NCBI GenBank assembly: GCA_963668605.1
Contig: OY764903.1
Span: forward strand, 4,216,001-4,280,000
Source of the DNA: G963668605 sp963668605
GTDB lineage: Bacteria; Acidobacteriota; Terriglobia; Bryobacterales; Bryobacteraceae
Reading direction: 5' to 3'
DNA length: 64,000 nucleotides
Shown here: piece after piece, positions 18,056 to 26,573 of the stretch
Position numbering within the stretch: position 1 is the first letter of the stretch
Layout of the letters: every line of letters begins with the position of its first letter
Made by a program: the position numbers and the translations under genes
Notes under the pieces: generated by a model
What the model was told of the DNA's origin: nothing
Seen by the model: the letters and a program-made list of their open reading frames with translations, nothing else
The model's database searches: none

Positions 18056-18434
18056 AACTGCAGGAGCATCCCGGACCCGAAGTCAGTTTGCCTGCGAGAT
18101 AAGCGCTAAGGACCAGATCTGCCGGACCTCTCGCAGCAACAATCACTGCTGAAATCCCAGCTGCCTTCAAAGCTTCCGCGGCGCGTCCACCCATGCCTCC
18201 TGAAATCACAATGTCACAGTCAGCCAGAACCGCAACCATTCCCGCGTGCGCATCCGGTGCGCCAGTGCTGCCGTGATTACAGGCGCCCTCAGCGTGGGAG
18301 TGGCAACCGCCGTTTGTTCTCGTCTCACGGCCCTTGATCTGTCCACTCTCGATGTCGAACACAAGGAAGGACGCGCTGCGTCCGAAGTGCTCCGACATGG
18401 ATATACCGTCATTTGTAGGTAACGCGATTTTCAT
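18045..18434 (-). CDS. NifX/NifB-type dinitrogenase iron-molybdenum cofactor domain protein
   Basis: Small protein of 129 aa. It begins MKIALPTNDGISMSEHFGRS, the hallmark of the NifX/NafY superfamily (PF02579), and contains DCDIVISGGMGGRAAEALKA. Extra Cys/His are inserted (GGCHSHAEGACNH) and the C-terminus is C-rich (GCSCSCGH). Stand-alone members occur widely outside nitrogen fixation and are thought to carry metal or Fe-S clusters. Upstream of the CcmH-like gene in the same transcript; opposite the CGGC/PadR group. Confidence 0.88.
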   Translation of the reverse strand: MKIALPTNDGISMSEHFGRSASFLVFDIESGQIKGRETRTNGGCHSHAEGACNHGSTGAPDAHAGMVAVLADCDIVISGGMGGRAAEALKAAGISAVIVAARGPADLVLSAYLAGKLTSGPGCSCSCGH

Positions 18435-18452
18435 AACTCTATCTCCTATTTA

Positions 18453-18881
18453 TCAGCGCACCTTTGGGAGCGCCAGAAACCTTGCCCAGGCATGGGCGTA
18501 TTCATTGCCCTCTGTGTCAGTCAGGGTGGCCTCGGTCTCAATCAACCGTTTCGCACGTCTCACAATCCAGCCCCTTACGTGAAGTCTCTGGCCTGTACTT
18601 ACGTGGCGACGAAAGCGCACACGGAGTTCTCCGGTAAGCGCTTCGCCTTCTGTCAAAGCAACTGCCTTGGACATCGATTCATCCAAAACGGTACTGATGA
18701 TTCCGCCATGAAGAATGCCGCGGAAGCCCTCCCAATCGGATGATGGAATCCACTCCGCGGTTACGACGCCGTCATCTCCGATTTCGAAAAAAATCTGGAG
18801 CCCGCGCGCATTGTCTTGCCCGCAGACAAAGCAGCCTGTCTGACGCTCCGCTCGAAGCAATGCTTTAGTCAGTTCGCTCAT
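18453..18881 (-). CDS. PaaI-type hotdog thioesterase
   Basis: Hotdog-fold protein. CFVCGQDNARGLQI near the start and the catalytic loop FRGILHGGIISTVLDESMS are typical of acyl-CoA thioesterases of the PaaI/YiiD group. I prefer ATG 18881 (MSELTKALL), preceded by AAGGAG although the spacing is short; an ATG 30 bp upstream adds ten residues without similarity. The NifX-like gene follows 18 bp downstream, suggesting one transcript. Substrate unknown. Confidence 0.8.
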   Translation of the reverse strand: MSELTKALLRAERQTGCFVCGQDNARGLQIFFEIGDDGVVTAEWIPSSDWEGFRGILHGGIISTVLDESMSKAVALTEGEALTGELRVRFRRHVSTGQRLHVRGWIVRRAKRLIETEATLTDTEGNEYAHAWARFLALPKVR

Positions 18882-18911
18882 TTCTCCTTGAAATCGTGCG
18901 CCAAAACCCAT

Positions 18912-19280
18912 AGGATCTATTTTTCAACTTGAGCATGAGCAGAACGAATGGCTCGACGAAGCGGTGGACATTCCCACGAGGCATTAAGAACTCAGGTTAG
19001 CACAAACTGTATCTAAGTGCATATTACATCTATAAGAATGATGGACCCATCTACGAACCCATCACTCTCGAAAATCACCCCTAAGTCATTGATTCCCCGT
19101 TGGCCGGAGTGAAGACATTCTCGAATCCATACAGCCGGAATTTTCACTCCTTACGGTGTGCCTCCGTCTCATGGAAACAGCCTGATACGGGCGGTTCGCG
19201 ATTTTGCCCAAACCTGCAGACAGTTCTGACACCTTCGCTGGATTTCGAATTCCGAGCCCTTCGGCGGCCCGGAATTGGCC
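18912..19280. other. Intergenic region without recognisable gene
   Basis: Between the thioesterase start and the RAYT fragment I find no conserved frame. The A+T-richer stretch 18995-19035 could carry the thioesterase promoter, but no clear -35/-10 pair stands out. Confidence 0.4.
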
Positions 19281-19538
19281 TCAACTTACGAAAGTCTGGA
19301 ATTGCGGCTCTTTCTCGAAGCCCCGTTTCCTCCAGACCCGCTGAGACTGCTCTTCACACAGAGCGACGTATCGGTCCCCGCCAAATGGCCGATCTGCATA
19401 AGTGCAGCGCCGCAGCAGGCGCGTGTCTAGCGCATCCTCGGGCCTCGCCAGCAATTCGGCCCAGCCTTCCGCGCCGCCATTCGCGGCCCAGAAGTTCTTA
19501 TCCAGCAACGAATAACGGTCTTTGGCGAATCCTAGGTG
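19281..19538 (-). pseudogene. C-terminal fragment of a REP-associated tyrosine transposase (RAYT)
   Basis: The minus frame reads FAKDRYSLLDKNFWAANGG, then LLRRCTYADRPFGGDRYVAL and a basic tail RVWRKRGFEKEPQF. 'LRRxTYxGRPFGxxxFV' followed by a basic tail is the usual end of IS200-like RAYT proteins. The catalytic HUH part is missing: the frame is cut at about 19538, exactly where an Oar-like gene fragment begins on the other strand. Confidence 0.55.
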
Positions 19539-20663
19539 CGCGGCGGCTACGGCATCTTCTACGCGGCATCGGGGCAGTCCTTCATCACGCAGCAATTGGC
19601 CACGTTCTTTCCGTTCGCCATCACACAGACCGCCAACCGGCAGGCCAACAATCCACTGGCGTTGACGCTGGCCGATCCGTTCAGCGGCGCCAAGGCCGGC
19701 GGCGTGAGTTACAACGGCTTCGATGTGGACGCGCCATCGCCGTACGTGCAAAGCTACAACCTGATCGTGGAACATCAATTGGGCTCCTCTTCTGCGCTGG
19801 AGGTCTCGTACTCGGGCTCAAAGGGCACCCACTTGGGAAGGATTTATAACATCAACCAGCCGAATTTCGATCCGGCGTTGCGGCTGCCCAATGGGACCTT
19901 CCCCCGTCCCTTCGCCAGCGCCCCCACGAATCCCATCAATTATTTCGGCTTCGGTTCCGGTTCAACGTATAGCGCGGGCACAGTCACATTCCGGAGGCGG
20001 TTCGCCAGCGGATTCTTTTATCGAGTGAATTACGTGTACAGCAAATCCATTGACGAATCCTCGCAGATCAACCGCGCCGGCAGAGGCGGTTTCGCCGGTG
20101 CACAGGATTCCCGAAACCTGCGCCTCGAACGCGGCCGTTCCGATTTCGACCGGGGCCACACCTTCACCATGAATTACTCCTACGAGATTCCGTGGAAAGG
20201 CAGCGCTGCCTGGGGGCGGCTGTTGAAAGGCTGGCAACTGGCAGGCACCGGGCGGGCCACTACCGGACCGCCATTCACGGCGGTCACTTCCAACGTGAAC
20301 ACCAACCTCAGCCTGGCGACGCGCCCCGACCGCATTGCCACGGGCTCGGTTTCGAATCCCACGCCGGAACGGTGGTTCGACATCGCGGCATTCCCGGTGG
20401 TCCCGGCCACTGCGTACTCTTTAGGCAATTCCGGGCGTAACATTCTTGACGGACCGGGAACGCTGTCCATGAATCTCTCTCTGATCCGTAATATGCGCTT
20501 CCGCGACAAAGGGAATTTACAGTTCCGCTGGGAGGCGTTCAACGCCTTCAATCGAGCCAATTTCGGTTTGCCGATCAACTCGGTTAATGCTGTGACCAGC
20601 GGCACGATCGTGAGCGCCGGCGCAGGGCGGTCCATGCAGTTCGGGCTACGCCTGCAAATATAA
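19533..20663 (+). pseudogene. Truncated Oar-like TonB-dependent receptor (C-terminal third)
   Basis: About 375 codons of an outer-membrane beta-barrel. The segment starts at RGGYGIFYAASGQSF, a motif normally deep inside Oar-like receptors, and runs through VSYSGSKGTHLGR, RFASGFFYRVNYVYSKSIDE and DRGHTFTMNYSYE to the barrel end (LQFRWEAFNAFNRANFGLP). The plug, CarboxypepD_reg domain and signal are absent, and the upstream sequence is an antisense RAYT fragment. It could only make an unexported piece, so I call it a pseudogene, although the remaining frame is clean. Confidence 0.75.
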
Positions 20664-20706
20664 CCTTCGCGGTGTAGGCCATCGAACATAGGTTATTCTT
20701 GCGCCC

Positions 20707-20862
20707 GCGGTTCCACCACTGCCAGGGATCCGGACGGAAGAGGGCCAGTTGGTGGCATTCCAGCGCGTGACGTACCAGCAGAGGGAGCTCTTGAAGGTGC
20801 TTCCTCTGGACCAGCCGACCCGAACTGGGGAAGGTGCTAGAGCAGTATAGCTTGAAGCGGTG
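20707..20862 (+). pseudogene. Broken second copy of the MBL hydrolase N-terminus
   Basis: The stretch reads GIRTEEGQLVAFQRVTYQQR and ELLKVLPLDQP, then, after a one-base frameshift near 20820, ELGKVLEQYSLKR. This parallels GIRTEEGQLVGFDRPTYQQR, ELSKRLPLDEP and ELAKALARYGLDR of the intact MBL gene at 11.2 kb. The copy stops where an IS630 transposase relic begins. Confidence 0.75.
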
Positions 20863-21319
20863 CTGGTCGTCGGACATGCTGATCACTGTGCCGTCCAGAG
20901 TGCTCATCGCCACGAACAGTATGGCGGCGTCGTTGCGCCTGCAATCGTGACTTATGGTTCCGCAGCGCCCCTTCTTCAGCGGAAGTCCCGGCTGCGTGCG
21001 GTCCAGCGCACAGCACGATGGCGTGCTCCGGCGGTTTGAGATAGAGGTCAATAATGGCCTCCAGTTTTTCGGCGAACCAGGGATCGTTGCTGACCTTAGA
21101 ACGTGCGCGCCAGGTGCGGCTTCAAGCCATGCTGCGCGTGCTCCAGTGTGTGGCGTTGCCGGGCTTCTCTTGCGTCGTTTTCCGGATCACTTCCTGGATC
21201 TGAGCCGGTGTGATGGTGGGCGTTCTTCCCGGGCGCGGCGCAACTCTCCGGGCACGTGCATGAGATTTCAGCAGCTCTCGTTGTTCGGTACTCAGCACCA
21301 CAGGTCGCGCCACACGCAT
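20863..21319 (-). pseudogene. IS630-family transposase relic
   Basis: The minus strand from ATG 21319 reads MRVARPVVLSTEQRELLKSH, then jumps to TTQEKPGNATHWSTRSMA and a stop. Other frames follow with GLKPHLARTF, SNDPWFAEKLEAIIDLYL, KPPEHAIVLCA and finally TQPGLPLKKGRCGTISHD. Each block is a known IS630 segment in the right order, but the middle of the helix-turn-helix region and the C-terminus are missing and at least three frameshifts are present. Terminal repeats were not found. Confidence 0.8.
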
Positions 21320-21595
21320 CGGCTTTGCTCCTTCTGCTGTATAGATGATGCGGGATAGATAAACCCTACCATTTAGGCCGCACTGCACTAGATAGACTGT
21401 ATCGAAGCAGTCCATCCGTACCAAGGCCGCTCCAACTCGTCGATCCTGCATTGCCAATGCCGTAGTATGCTGGTCCTGGCCATCCGAGCCTGCGAGCAAC
21501 TCACCTTGGTCCGAACAAGGCGAAGGGGAGCCCACGGAATCTCGGCGCGATCCCGCGGCTTGCCCATGGAAAAACTGATCAACCGAAACGAAACC

Positions 21596-23194
21596 ATGAC
21601 ACGACAGCAAATCACGCGGCGCAGCTTGTTGCAGACTGCGTTGGCAGTGCCATGTATGGCACAACCCACGGGAACGATCACCCTGGAGTCGCTTCTCAAC
21701 GAAATGGTAAAGCGCGACGCCTTGGCTCGGTTTCCCCAAACGAATTACCGCTCCGCACAGTTCAGCAGCTACGACCGTAAGTCCGTCGCTCCTGGCGAAC
21801 CTGGATGGTATGCCAACCACGATTGGTCCCAGTTCATCCGGTCCGAAGTCCATGCAGGCCGAACCGAGTGGGTCATGATGGATGCCGAAGGCCCGGGCGC
21901 GATTACACGCTTCTGGATGGGCGCTCCCATAAAGACAAGAGGGCCCAGCGGAACAATCCGGATATACCTGGATGGGGCGGATTCGCCGGTCATATCCGAA
22001 GAGGCGGACAGACTGCTAAGTGGTGGCGCCTTCGTGACAGCGCCACTCTCGGCCGTGCGCTCCATAGGACGGAATCTGTATCTTCCGATTCCGTATGCCC
22101 GGCGCTGCAAAGTGACCTATGATCGGCCAAACTACTGGGAGAGTAAGAGACCGGAAGACCGGGCTTGGTACGTGATCGAGTCCCGTACATACCCGAAAGA
22201 CATTCGCGTGGAGTCGTTCACCGTTTCGGATCTCCAAAGAGTGGCGGCTACGCTTGATCGTGTGCAGAGGGTGCTGACAAACGGTGACCGAACGGCGGCA
22301 GGTCAGCGCACCGATGCAGTTGTGCGAAAGTTGCTGCCCGGTGAACGGATGCAGACGAGCATCAAAGGGCCCGGCGCGATTCGCGCCCTCACCGTTCGGA
22401 TTCAAGCGCAGAAAATGGCGCAGGCCTTGCGTTCGACGGTTGTGACCATGGAATTCGATGGCGAATCGACCGTGTGGTGTCCGCTAGGCGATTTCTTTGG
22501 CTCAGGCGTGGGTCTCAATCCATACCGGGACTGGTGGCGGCGAGTGGACGCTAGCGGCGAAATGGTCTGCTTCTGGGTCATGCCGTATCGCGAGGGCTGC
22601 CGGATCGGACTGCACAACCTCGGCGGCCAGACAGTCGAAGCCACCTTGGGGCCAATTGTACAGAGCGCCTGGCGCTGGGACGAAGCCTCGATGCATTTCC
22701 ATGCCAACTGGCGACAGCAGTATCCGCTGGAAACGAAGAAACAGGATGGCATCGATTGGAATTACATAGAGATCAGAGGAAAAGGCGTCTACGTCGGCGA
22801 CACACTCGCTATCCATAACGGCTCCAGCGAGTGGTGGGGAGAAGGCGACGAGAAGATTTTCGTGGATGGCGAACGTTTCCCGTCGCATTTCGGGACCGGC
22901 ACCGAGGACTACTACGGGTATTCTTTCGGCGATGCCGGAGTGGTATTTGAGGCACCTTTCCATGCCCAGCCGCGAGCCGAGGGAAATAATGCGCCCGGAC
23001 ACACGACCAACACGCGCACGCGTAGCCTGGATGCGATCCCATTCGAGAGATCACTGAAGCTAGACATGGAAGTGTGGCATTGGGCCCAGACCACAATGGC
23101 GTACGCAGCCACCACTTACTGGTATGCCCGCCCCGGCGCATCCTGCAACCGCCCTCCTGCGCCAGAAGAGGCCGCGCGGGGCGTGCTGTCCTGA
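21596..23194 (+). CDS. DUF2961 / GH172-family secreted glycosidase
   Basis: Protein of 532 aa in the DUF2961 family, whose characterised members (GH172) act on fructofuranosyl or arabinofuranosyl linkages and form beta-jelly-roll oligomers. The N-terminus MTRQQITRRSLLQTALAVPC is a Tat-type signal; I start at ATG 21596 for that reason. Family features seen: AEGPGAITRFWM, PLGDFFGSGVGLN, WWGEGDEKIFVDGE and FGTGTEDYYGYSFG, the last two holding the glutamates usually proposed as catalytic. The C-terminus is clean. No close operon partner; cobA follows 125 bp later. Confidence 0.88.
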   Translation: MTRQQITRRSLLQTALAVPCMAQPTGTITLESLLNEMVKRDALARFPQTNYRSAQFSSYDRKSVAPGEPGWYANHDWSQFIRSEVHAGRTEWVMMDAEGPGAITRFWMGAPIKTRGPSGTIRIYLDGADSPVISEEADRLLSGGAFVTAPLSAVRSIGRNLYLPIPYARRCKVTYDRPNYWESKRPEDRAWYVIESRTYPKDIRVESFTVSDLQRVAATLDRVQRVLTNGDRTAAGQRTDAVVRKLLPGERMQTSIKGPGAIRALTVRIQAQKMAQALRSTVVTMEFDGESTVWCPLGDFFGSGVGLNPYRDWWRRVDASGEMVCFWVMPYREGCRIGLHNLGGQTVEATLGPIVQSAWRWDEASMHFHANWRQQYPLETKKQDGIDWNYIEIRGKGVYVGDTLAIHNGSSEWWGEGDEKIFVDGERFPSHFGTGTEDYYGYSFGDAGVVFEAPFHAQPRAEGNNAPGHTTNTRTRSLDAIPFERSLKLDMEVWHWAQTTMAYAATTYWYARPGASCNRPPAPEEAARGVLS

Positions 23195-23319
23195 TTAGCC
23201 GTGACATTTTTCAGCAGGCGAATCCACTGCACGGGCGTGTAGCGCTTCCACAACCTACTCGTGATATATGATATACCTAGGTTTCGCCCCTGTACGCAAC
23301 GCGGGACTTGGATGTCAGG

Positions 23320-24120
23320 ATGCCCTCGCTCATTTCAGATCAGCAATCCGCAGTGACCTCAACTGGACAAGCCGGAAAAGTCTACCTGGTTGGCGGTGGC
23401 CCTGGCGATCCGGATCTGTTGACCGTGAGGGCTGTCCGCCTTCTGCAACGTGCTGACGTTGTCTTATACGATCGCCTGGTGAGTCCTGAGGTTTTGAGCC
23501 TGGCAAATCCGGAGGCTGAACTCATATACGTTGGCAAGAACGAAGGGGAGCAGGCGAAGGTACAGCGCTGGATTAACGATCAACTCCTCGCCCACGCGCG
23601 CCAAGGCAGAGTCGTGCTCCGGCTCAAGAGCGGCGATCCGCTGATTTTCGGCCGGGGCGCGGAAGAATGGCTGTTTCTTGCGATGCACGGTATCGAGGTC
23701 GAAGTCGTTCCTGGACTGAGTTCCGCCTTGGCCGTGCCGAATATCGCTGGCATACCTCTGACTCTCCGTGGCGTCTCACGAGCTTTCGCTGTGATTACTG
23801 GACATTGCGAAAAAGATGCACCGACGGAATGGCGGCGCTATGCGAGTGTCGACACATTGGTGATTCTGATGGGCGTCCGGCACCGGGCGGCAATTGCCAA
23901 AGAGTTGATACAAGCCGGCCGCGCACCGGACGAGCCAGCCGCGTTCATCGAGCGCGGTACTATGCCGGTCGCACGGGTAGTTGTGACGACTCTGGCTGAA
24001 ATAGCCGCCGGAGCGATCGAGGTGATACCCCCTGCGGTGTTTGTCGTCGGGAAAGTGGTCGAATGCTCTCGAGAGTTGGTTCCGATCGAGCTGATGCCAG
24101 ATTGTATGGCTCTGAAGTGA
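23320..24120 (+). CDS. cobA: Uroporphyrinogen-III C-methyltransferase (SUMT)
   Basis: S-adenosylmethionine-dependent methylation of uroporphyrinogen III to precorrin-2, the branch point to siroheme and cobalamin. The 266-aa protein begins its domain with KVYLVGGGPGDPDLLTVRA, followed by DVVLYDRLV, RLKSGDPLIFGRGAEE and VVPGLSSALAVPNIAGIPLT. These are the full SUMT motifs, with no CysG dehydrogenase/chelatase domain fused. I use ATG 23320 rather than TTG 23308. Siroheme is the cofactor of the DsrAB encoded 33 kb away, so this gene may serve that pathway. A palindromic AT-rich site (23261-23276) is just upstream. Confidence 0.93.
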   Translation: MPSLISDQQSAVTSTGQAGKVYLVGGGPGDPDLLTVRAVRLLQRADVVLYDRLVSPEVLSLANPEAELIYVGKNEGEQAKVQRWINDQLLAHARQGRVVLRLKSGDPLIFGRGAEEWLFLAMHGIEVEVVPGLSSALAVPNIAGIPLTLRGVSRAFAVITGHCEKDAPTEWRRYASVDTLVILMGVRHRAAIAKELIQAGRAPDEPAAFIERGTMPVARVVVTTLAEIAAGAIEVIPPAVFVVGKVVECSRELVPIELMPDCMALK

Positions 24121-24124
24121 GCTT

Positions 24125-24265
24125 GGAGATGGTCCGCTTCAATTTCTGGCAGCGTCGCTGTCGAAGCGACAGGTTCACAAAGCCTTACACCGCCGTCCGA
24201 TTCCGTCCTTTGAATCCGACCTCGCTGCCTGCCTCCAAACACGCCAGGATCTGCTCCATGTTCAT
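24125..24265 (-). pseudogene. N-terminal relic of an integrase-type transposase
   Basis: From ATG 24265 the minus strand reads MNMEQILACLEAGSEVGFKG and RNRTAV, then a stop, then GFVNLSLRQRRCQKLKR. Integrase-core transposases in Acidobacteria start with a similar block (EQIRxFLEASxEVxFExRxRxEVYGWVxxTLRQQRYxxLxR). The TAA stands where the tyrosine codon would be. No catalytic domain remains. Confidence 0.55.
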
Positions 24266-24322
24266 TCTCCGTTGGAATCAAGCCCGTGCTCAGGCGCTAC
24301 TTGCACTAGACAAGACCAGGAT

Positions 24323-24357
24323 TTGACACGAACCCCTCTCGTAAATATACTAGATAT
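24323..24357 (+). promoter_or_regulatory. Sigma70-type promoter with overlapping palindromic operator before uxaA
   Basis: TTGACA (24323-24328), a 17-bp spacer and TATACT (24346-24351) form a near-consensus promoter. The palindrome ATATACTAGATAT (24345-24357) covers the -10 box. A similar sequence stands before the GntR gene (42888-42898), so repression by that regulator is likely. Confidence 0.7.
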
Positions 24358-24382
24358 TAGAAGCGCAGGTAAAAGGACACGA

Positions 24383-24670
24383 ATGGAACAAATTCATTTC
24401 ATAGTTCATGACGAAGGGGACTCGGTAGGGGTCGTCGTCGTCGAAGGAATTAAGACCCAGAGCATGCTCTCCGGATGGATCATGGACCAAGACAAGGTCG
24501 TGCAGGTAAAGGCCCTGAGCGACATTCCTATCGGTCATAAGGTCGCGATCAAGCCACTGACAAGCGGCGCCACCGTGATCAAGTACGGTGTGGACATCGG
24601 CCAGACCATCGCGCCGATCCAGGTTGGCGAGCACCTTCACGTGCACAACGTAAAGACGAAGCGTTGGTAG
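24383..24670 (+). CDS. UxaA-type SAF-domain subunit (altronate/galactarate dehydratase small chain)
   Basis: A 95-aa SAF domain, the N-terminal part of UxaA/GarD dehydratases encoded as a separate polypeptide. It begins MEQIHFIVHDEGDSVGVVVV and contains the family pattern IPIGHKVAIK...IKYGVDIGQTIAPIQVGEHLHVHNVKT. The ATG at 24383 follows AAGGAC. Seventeen bases later the catalytic chain begins. The pair should dehydrate a sugar acid such as altronate to 2-keto-3-deoxy-gluconate. Confidence 0.9.
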   Translation: MEQIHFIVHDEGDSVGVVVVEGIKTQSMLSGWIMDQDKVVQVKALSDIPIGHKVAIKPLTSGATVIKYGVDIGQTIAPIQVGEHLHVHNVKTKRW

Positions 24671-24687
24671 GAACGAAGGAATATATT

Positions 24688-25863
24688 ATGGCTATCGATC
24701 TAAAGAACAAGGTTTTCTCGGGTTACAGGCGGGAGAACGGACGTGTTGGTGTTCGGAACCATGTCATCATCCTGCCCGTCGACGACCTGTCGAACGCGGC
24801 TGCGGAAGCCGTTGCCCACAACATTAAAGGTGCGCTGGCGCTGCCACACCCTTATGGCCGGCTTCAGTTTGGGGCGGACCTGGACCTGCACTTTCGGACA
24901 CTGATTGGCACTGGCTGCAATCCGAATGTGGCCGCTGTCGTCGTAATCGGCATCGAAGAGCAGTGGACCCAAAAAATTGTGGATGGGATCGCAGCGACGG
25001 GAAAGCCGGTGGCAGGGTTCGGCATCGAGTTGCACGGCGATATCGATACCATCGCCCGCGCTTCGCGCGCCGCGAAGGATTTTGTCCAGCACGCATCGAT
25101 GTGCGTTCGCGAAGAGCGGCCGATTCAGGACCTCTGGGTTTCCACAAAGTGCGGCGAATCAGACACGACCTCCGGGTTGGCTGGCAATCCGACCGTGGGC
25201 AATGCCTTCGACAAGCTCTATGCGGAAGGCTTGACGCTGGTCTTCGGTGAGACTACGGAAATTACAGGCGGTGAATCTCTGGTTGCAAACCGATGCCGGA
25301 CGCCCGAAATCGCAAAGCAGTTCATGGCGATGTTCGACCGCTATCAGGAAGTGATCAACCGCCACAAGACGAGTGATCTTTCCGACTCGCAACCGACCAA
25401 GGGAAATATTGCGGGCGGCCTGACTACCATCGAGGAGAAGGCGCTCGGTAATATCCAGAAGATCGGCAAAAAGTGCGTTGTCGATGGGGTACTGGATAAG
25501 GCTGAATCTCCTACCGGGCCTGGCCTGTGGTTCATGGACTCCTCTTCGGCTGCGGCTGAGATGGTTACCTTGGTTGCCGCCGCAGGGTTCGTGGTTCACA
25601 CGTTCCCGACCGGACAGTGCAACGTCATCGGAAACCCCATTTTGCCGGTCATCAAACTTTGCGGAAACCCGCGGACGGTGCGCACCATGAGTGAGCACAT
25701 TGATCTGGACGTCTCCGGCATCCTGCGCCGCGAGATGAACCTGGACAAAGCCGGTGATCTGCTGTTGGAGATGATCTTCAAGACAGCAAATGGCCGGTTG
25801 ACGAACGCCGAAATTCTCGGACACCGGGAGTTCGTCCTCACGCGGCTGTACGAAAGCGCCTAA
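24688..25863 (+). CDS. uxaA: UxaA-family sugar-acid dehydratase, catalytic chain
   Basis: Fe-dependent D-altronate/galactarate-type dehydratase of 391 aa (GD_AH_C). Motifs: GYRRENGRVGVRNHVIILPV at the start, TLIGTGCNPN, STKCGESDTTSG, CDS-type loops around FGETTEITGGE, and a C-terminal FPTGQCNVIGNPILPVIKLCGN. The cysteines expected to hold the metal are present. The ATG at 24688 follows GAAGGA. Split SAF and catalytic chains are common. A strong hairpin terminator follows at 25879. Substrate could be altronate, galactarate or a related acid; the nearby KduI-like and hexuronate-transporter genes favour hexuronate use. Confidence 0.92.
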   Translation: MAIDLKNKVFSGYRRENGRVGVRNHVIILPVDDLSNAAAEAVAHNIKGALALPHPYGRLQFGADLDLHFRTLIGTGCNPNVAAVVVIGIEEQWTQKIVDGIAATGKPVAGFGIELHGDIDTIARASRAAKDFVQHASMCVREERPIQDLWVSTKCGESDTTSGLAGNPTVGNAFDKLYAEGLTLVFGETTEITGGESLVANRCRTPEIAKQFMAMFDRYQEVINRHKTSDLSDSQPTKGNIAGGLTTIEEKALGNIQKIGKKCVVDGVLDKAESPTGPGLWFMDSSSAAAEMVTLVAAAGFVVHTFPTGQCNVIGNPILPVIKLCGNPRTVRTMSEHIDLDVSGILRREMNLDKAGDLLLEMIFKTANGRLTNAEILGHREFVLTRLYESA

Positions 25864-25878
25864 CTCCAAGGAAGTTTC

Positions 25879-25928
25879 GCCGGGCCCACGGCAGTTCATT
25901 GAACCCGCGGGCTCGGCTGTTTGTTTCT
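25879..25928 (+). terminator. Rho-independent terminator after uxaA
   Basis: GCCGGGCCCACGG (25879-25891) pairs with CCGCGGGCTCGGC (25905-25917) apart from two positions. It is followed by TGTTTGTTTCT (25918-25928). It ends the two-gene uxaA operon. Confidence 0.7.
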
Positions 25929-25951
25929 AACAATTTGAGTGTGAAGGACGT

Positions 25952-26110
25952 CTGATCGCGTCGCTCCAAAGTTTTCAGCTTACCGTGTTTCGTGCCGAAG
26001 CCCTCCACGTCAGTCAACCTGCAGTAACTTCACACATCAGAACCCTCGAACAGGAACTCGGAGTATGTCTGTTCGAACGGACAGCTTCAGGTGTGCGGCT
26101 TACGCCTGCA
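25952..26110 (+). pseudogene. LysR-family regulator relic (helix-turn-helix only)
   Basis: The frame reads LHVSQPAVTSHIRTLEQELG followed by VCLFERTASGVRLTPA, the LysR DNA-binding helix and start of the linker helix. The usual SFTRAA segment before it is deleted and the effector domain is absent. The following 26110-26500 contains an open minus-strand frame I cannot assign. Confidence 0.65.
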
Positions 26111-26507
26111 ATAACGGTCCTTCCAGTTCGGGGATCCCCAAGGTCCGGAGCCGCAAGGAACTGCCGAAGTTTTCCGGCGTGTCGCGCCAGTTCCGAAACC
26201 AGTTCATCGTTCCGCCCGCGCGCATTGCGTAGTCCGGAGAGGCAGTGCCGCAGTGCCCTCCGCACGTCCCAAATCTGGTCGCAGTCTCCCTCTCGGCCGC
26301 TACGCAACCACCTGGAAAACCGCGCAGCGTGGCGCCATCGGTTGTATTGCCGCCCATGGCTTCGCAAGTGAGCGAGTCCAATCCATCGTCCGCGATGAGT
26401 TCCGGCCTCCTATGCCTCGATCGGGTTGCCCACGAGCATTATCTGTCGCCGCTTAACCGGCGGGGGACAGTTCTACTCTGCCTCGACACTATCCTACGTT
26501 GAAACTG

Positions 26508-26537
26508 TTGACATAGATCTAATATCTGAAGTATTAT
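26508..26537 (+). promoter_or_regulatory. Sigma70-type promoter and operator before the Oar-like receptor
   Basis: TTGACA (26508-26513), an 18-bp spacer and TATTAT (26532-26537). The spacer holds AATATCTGAAGTATT, a relaxed copy of the ATATCTGATAT palindrome. It lies 36 bp before the receptor ATG at 26574. Confidence 0.65.
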
Positions 26538-26573
26538 CGATTGCGACGTGGTTTATCACCCCAGGAGTGGATA

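Noticed and set aside
23261..23276. GATATATGATATAC upstream of cobA as another regulon site
   Set aside because: It lacks the ATATC(A/T)GATAT symmetry and may be only an AT-rich promoter; kept out of the firm site list.
24383..25863. Split UxaA as a broken gene
   Set aside because: The two chains have their own starts and ribosome sites; separate SAF and catalytic subunits are normal in this family.
26110..26500. Open frames on both strands after the LysR relic as a gene
   Set aside because: Neither strand gives a start with ribosome site, a motif or a family I recognise; probably decayed sequence.
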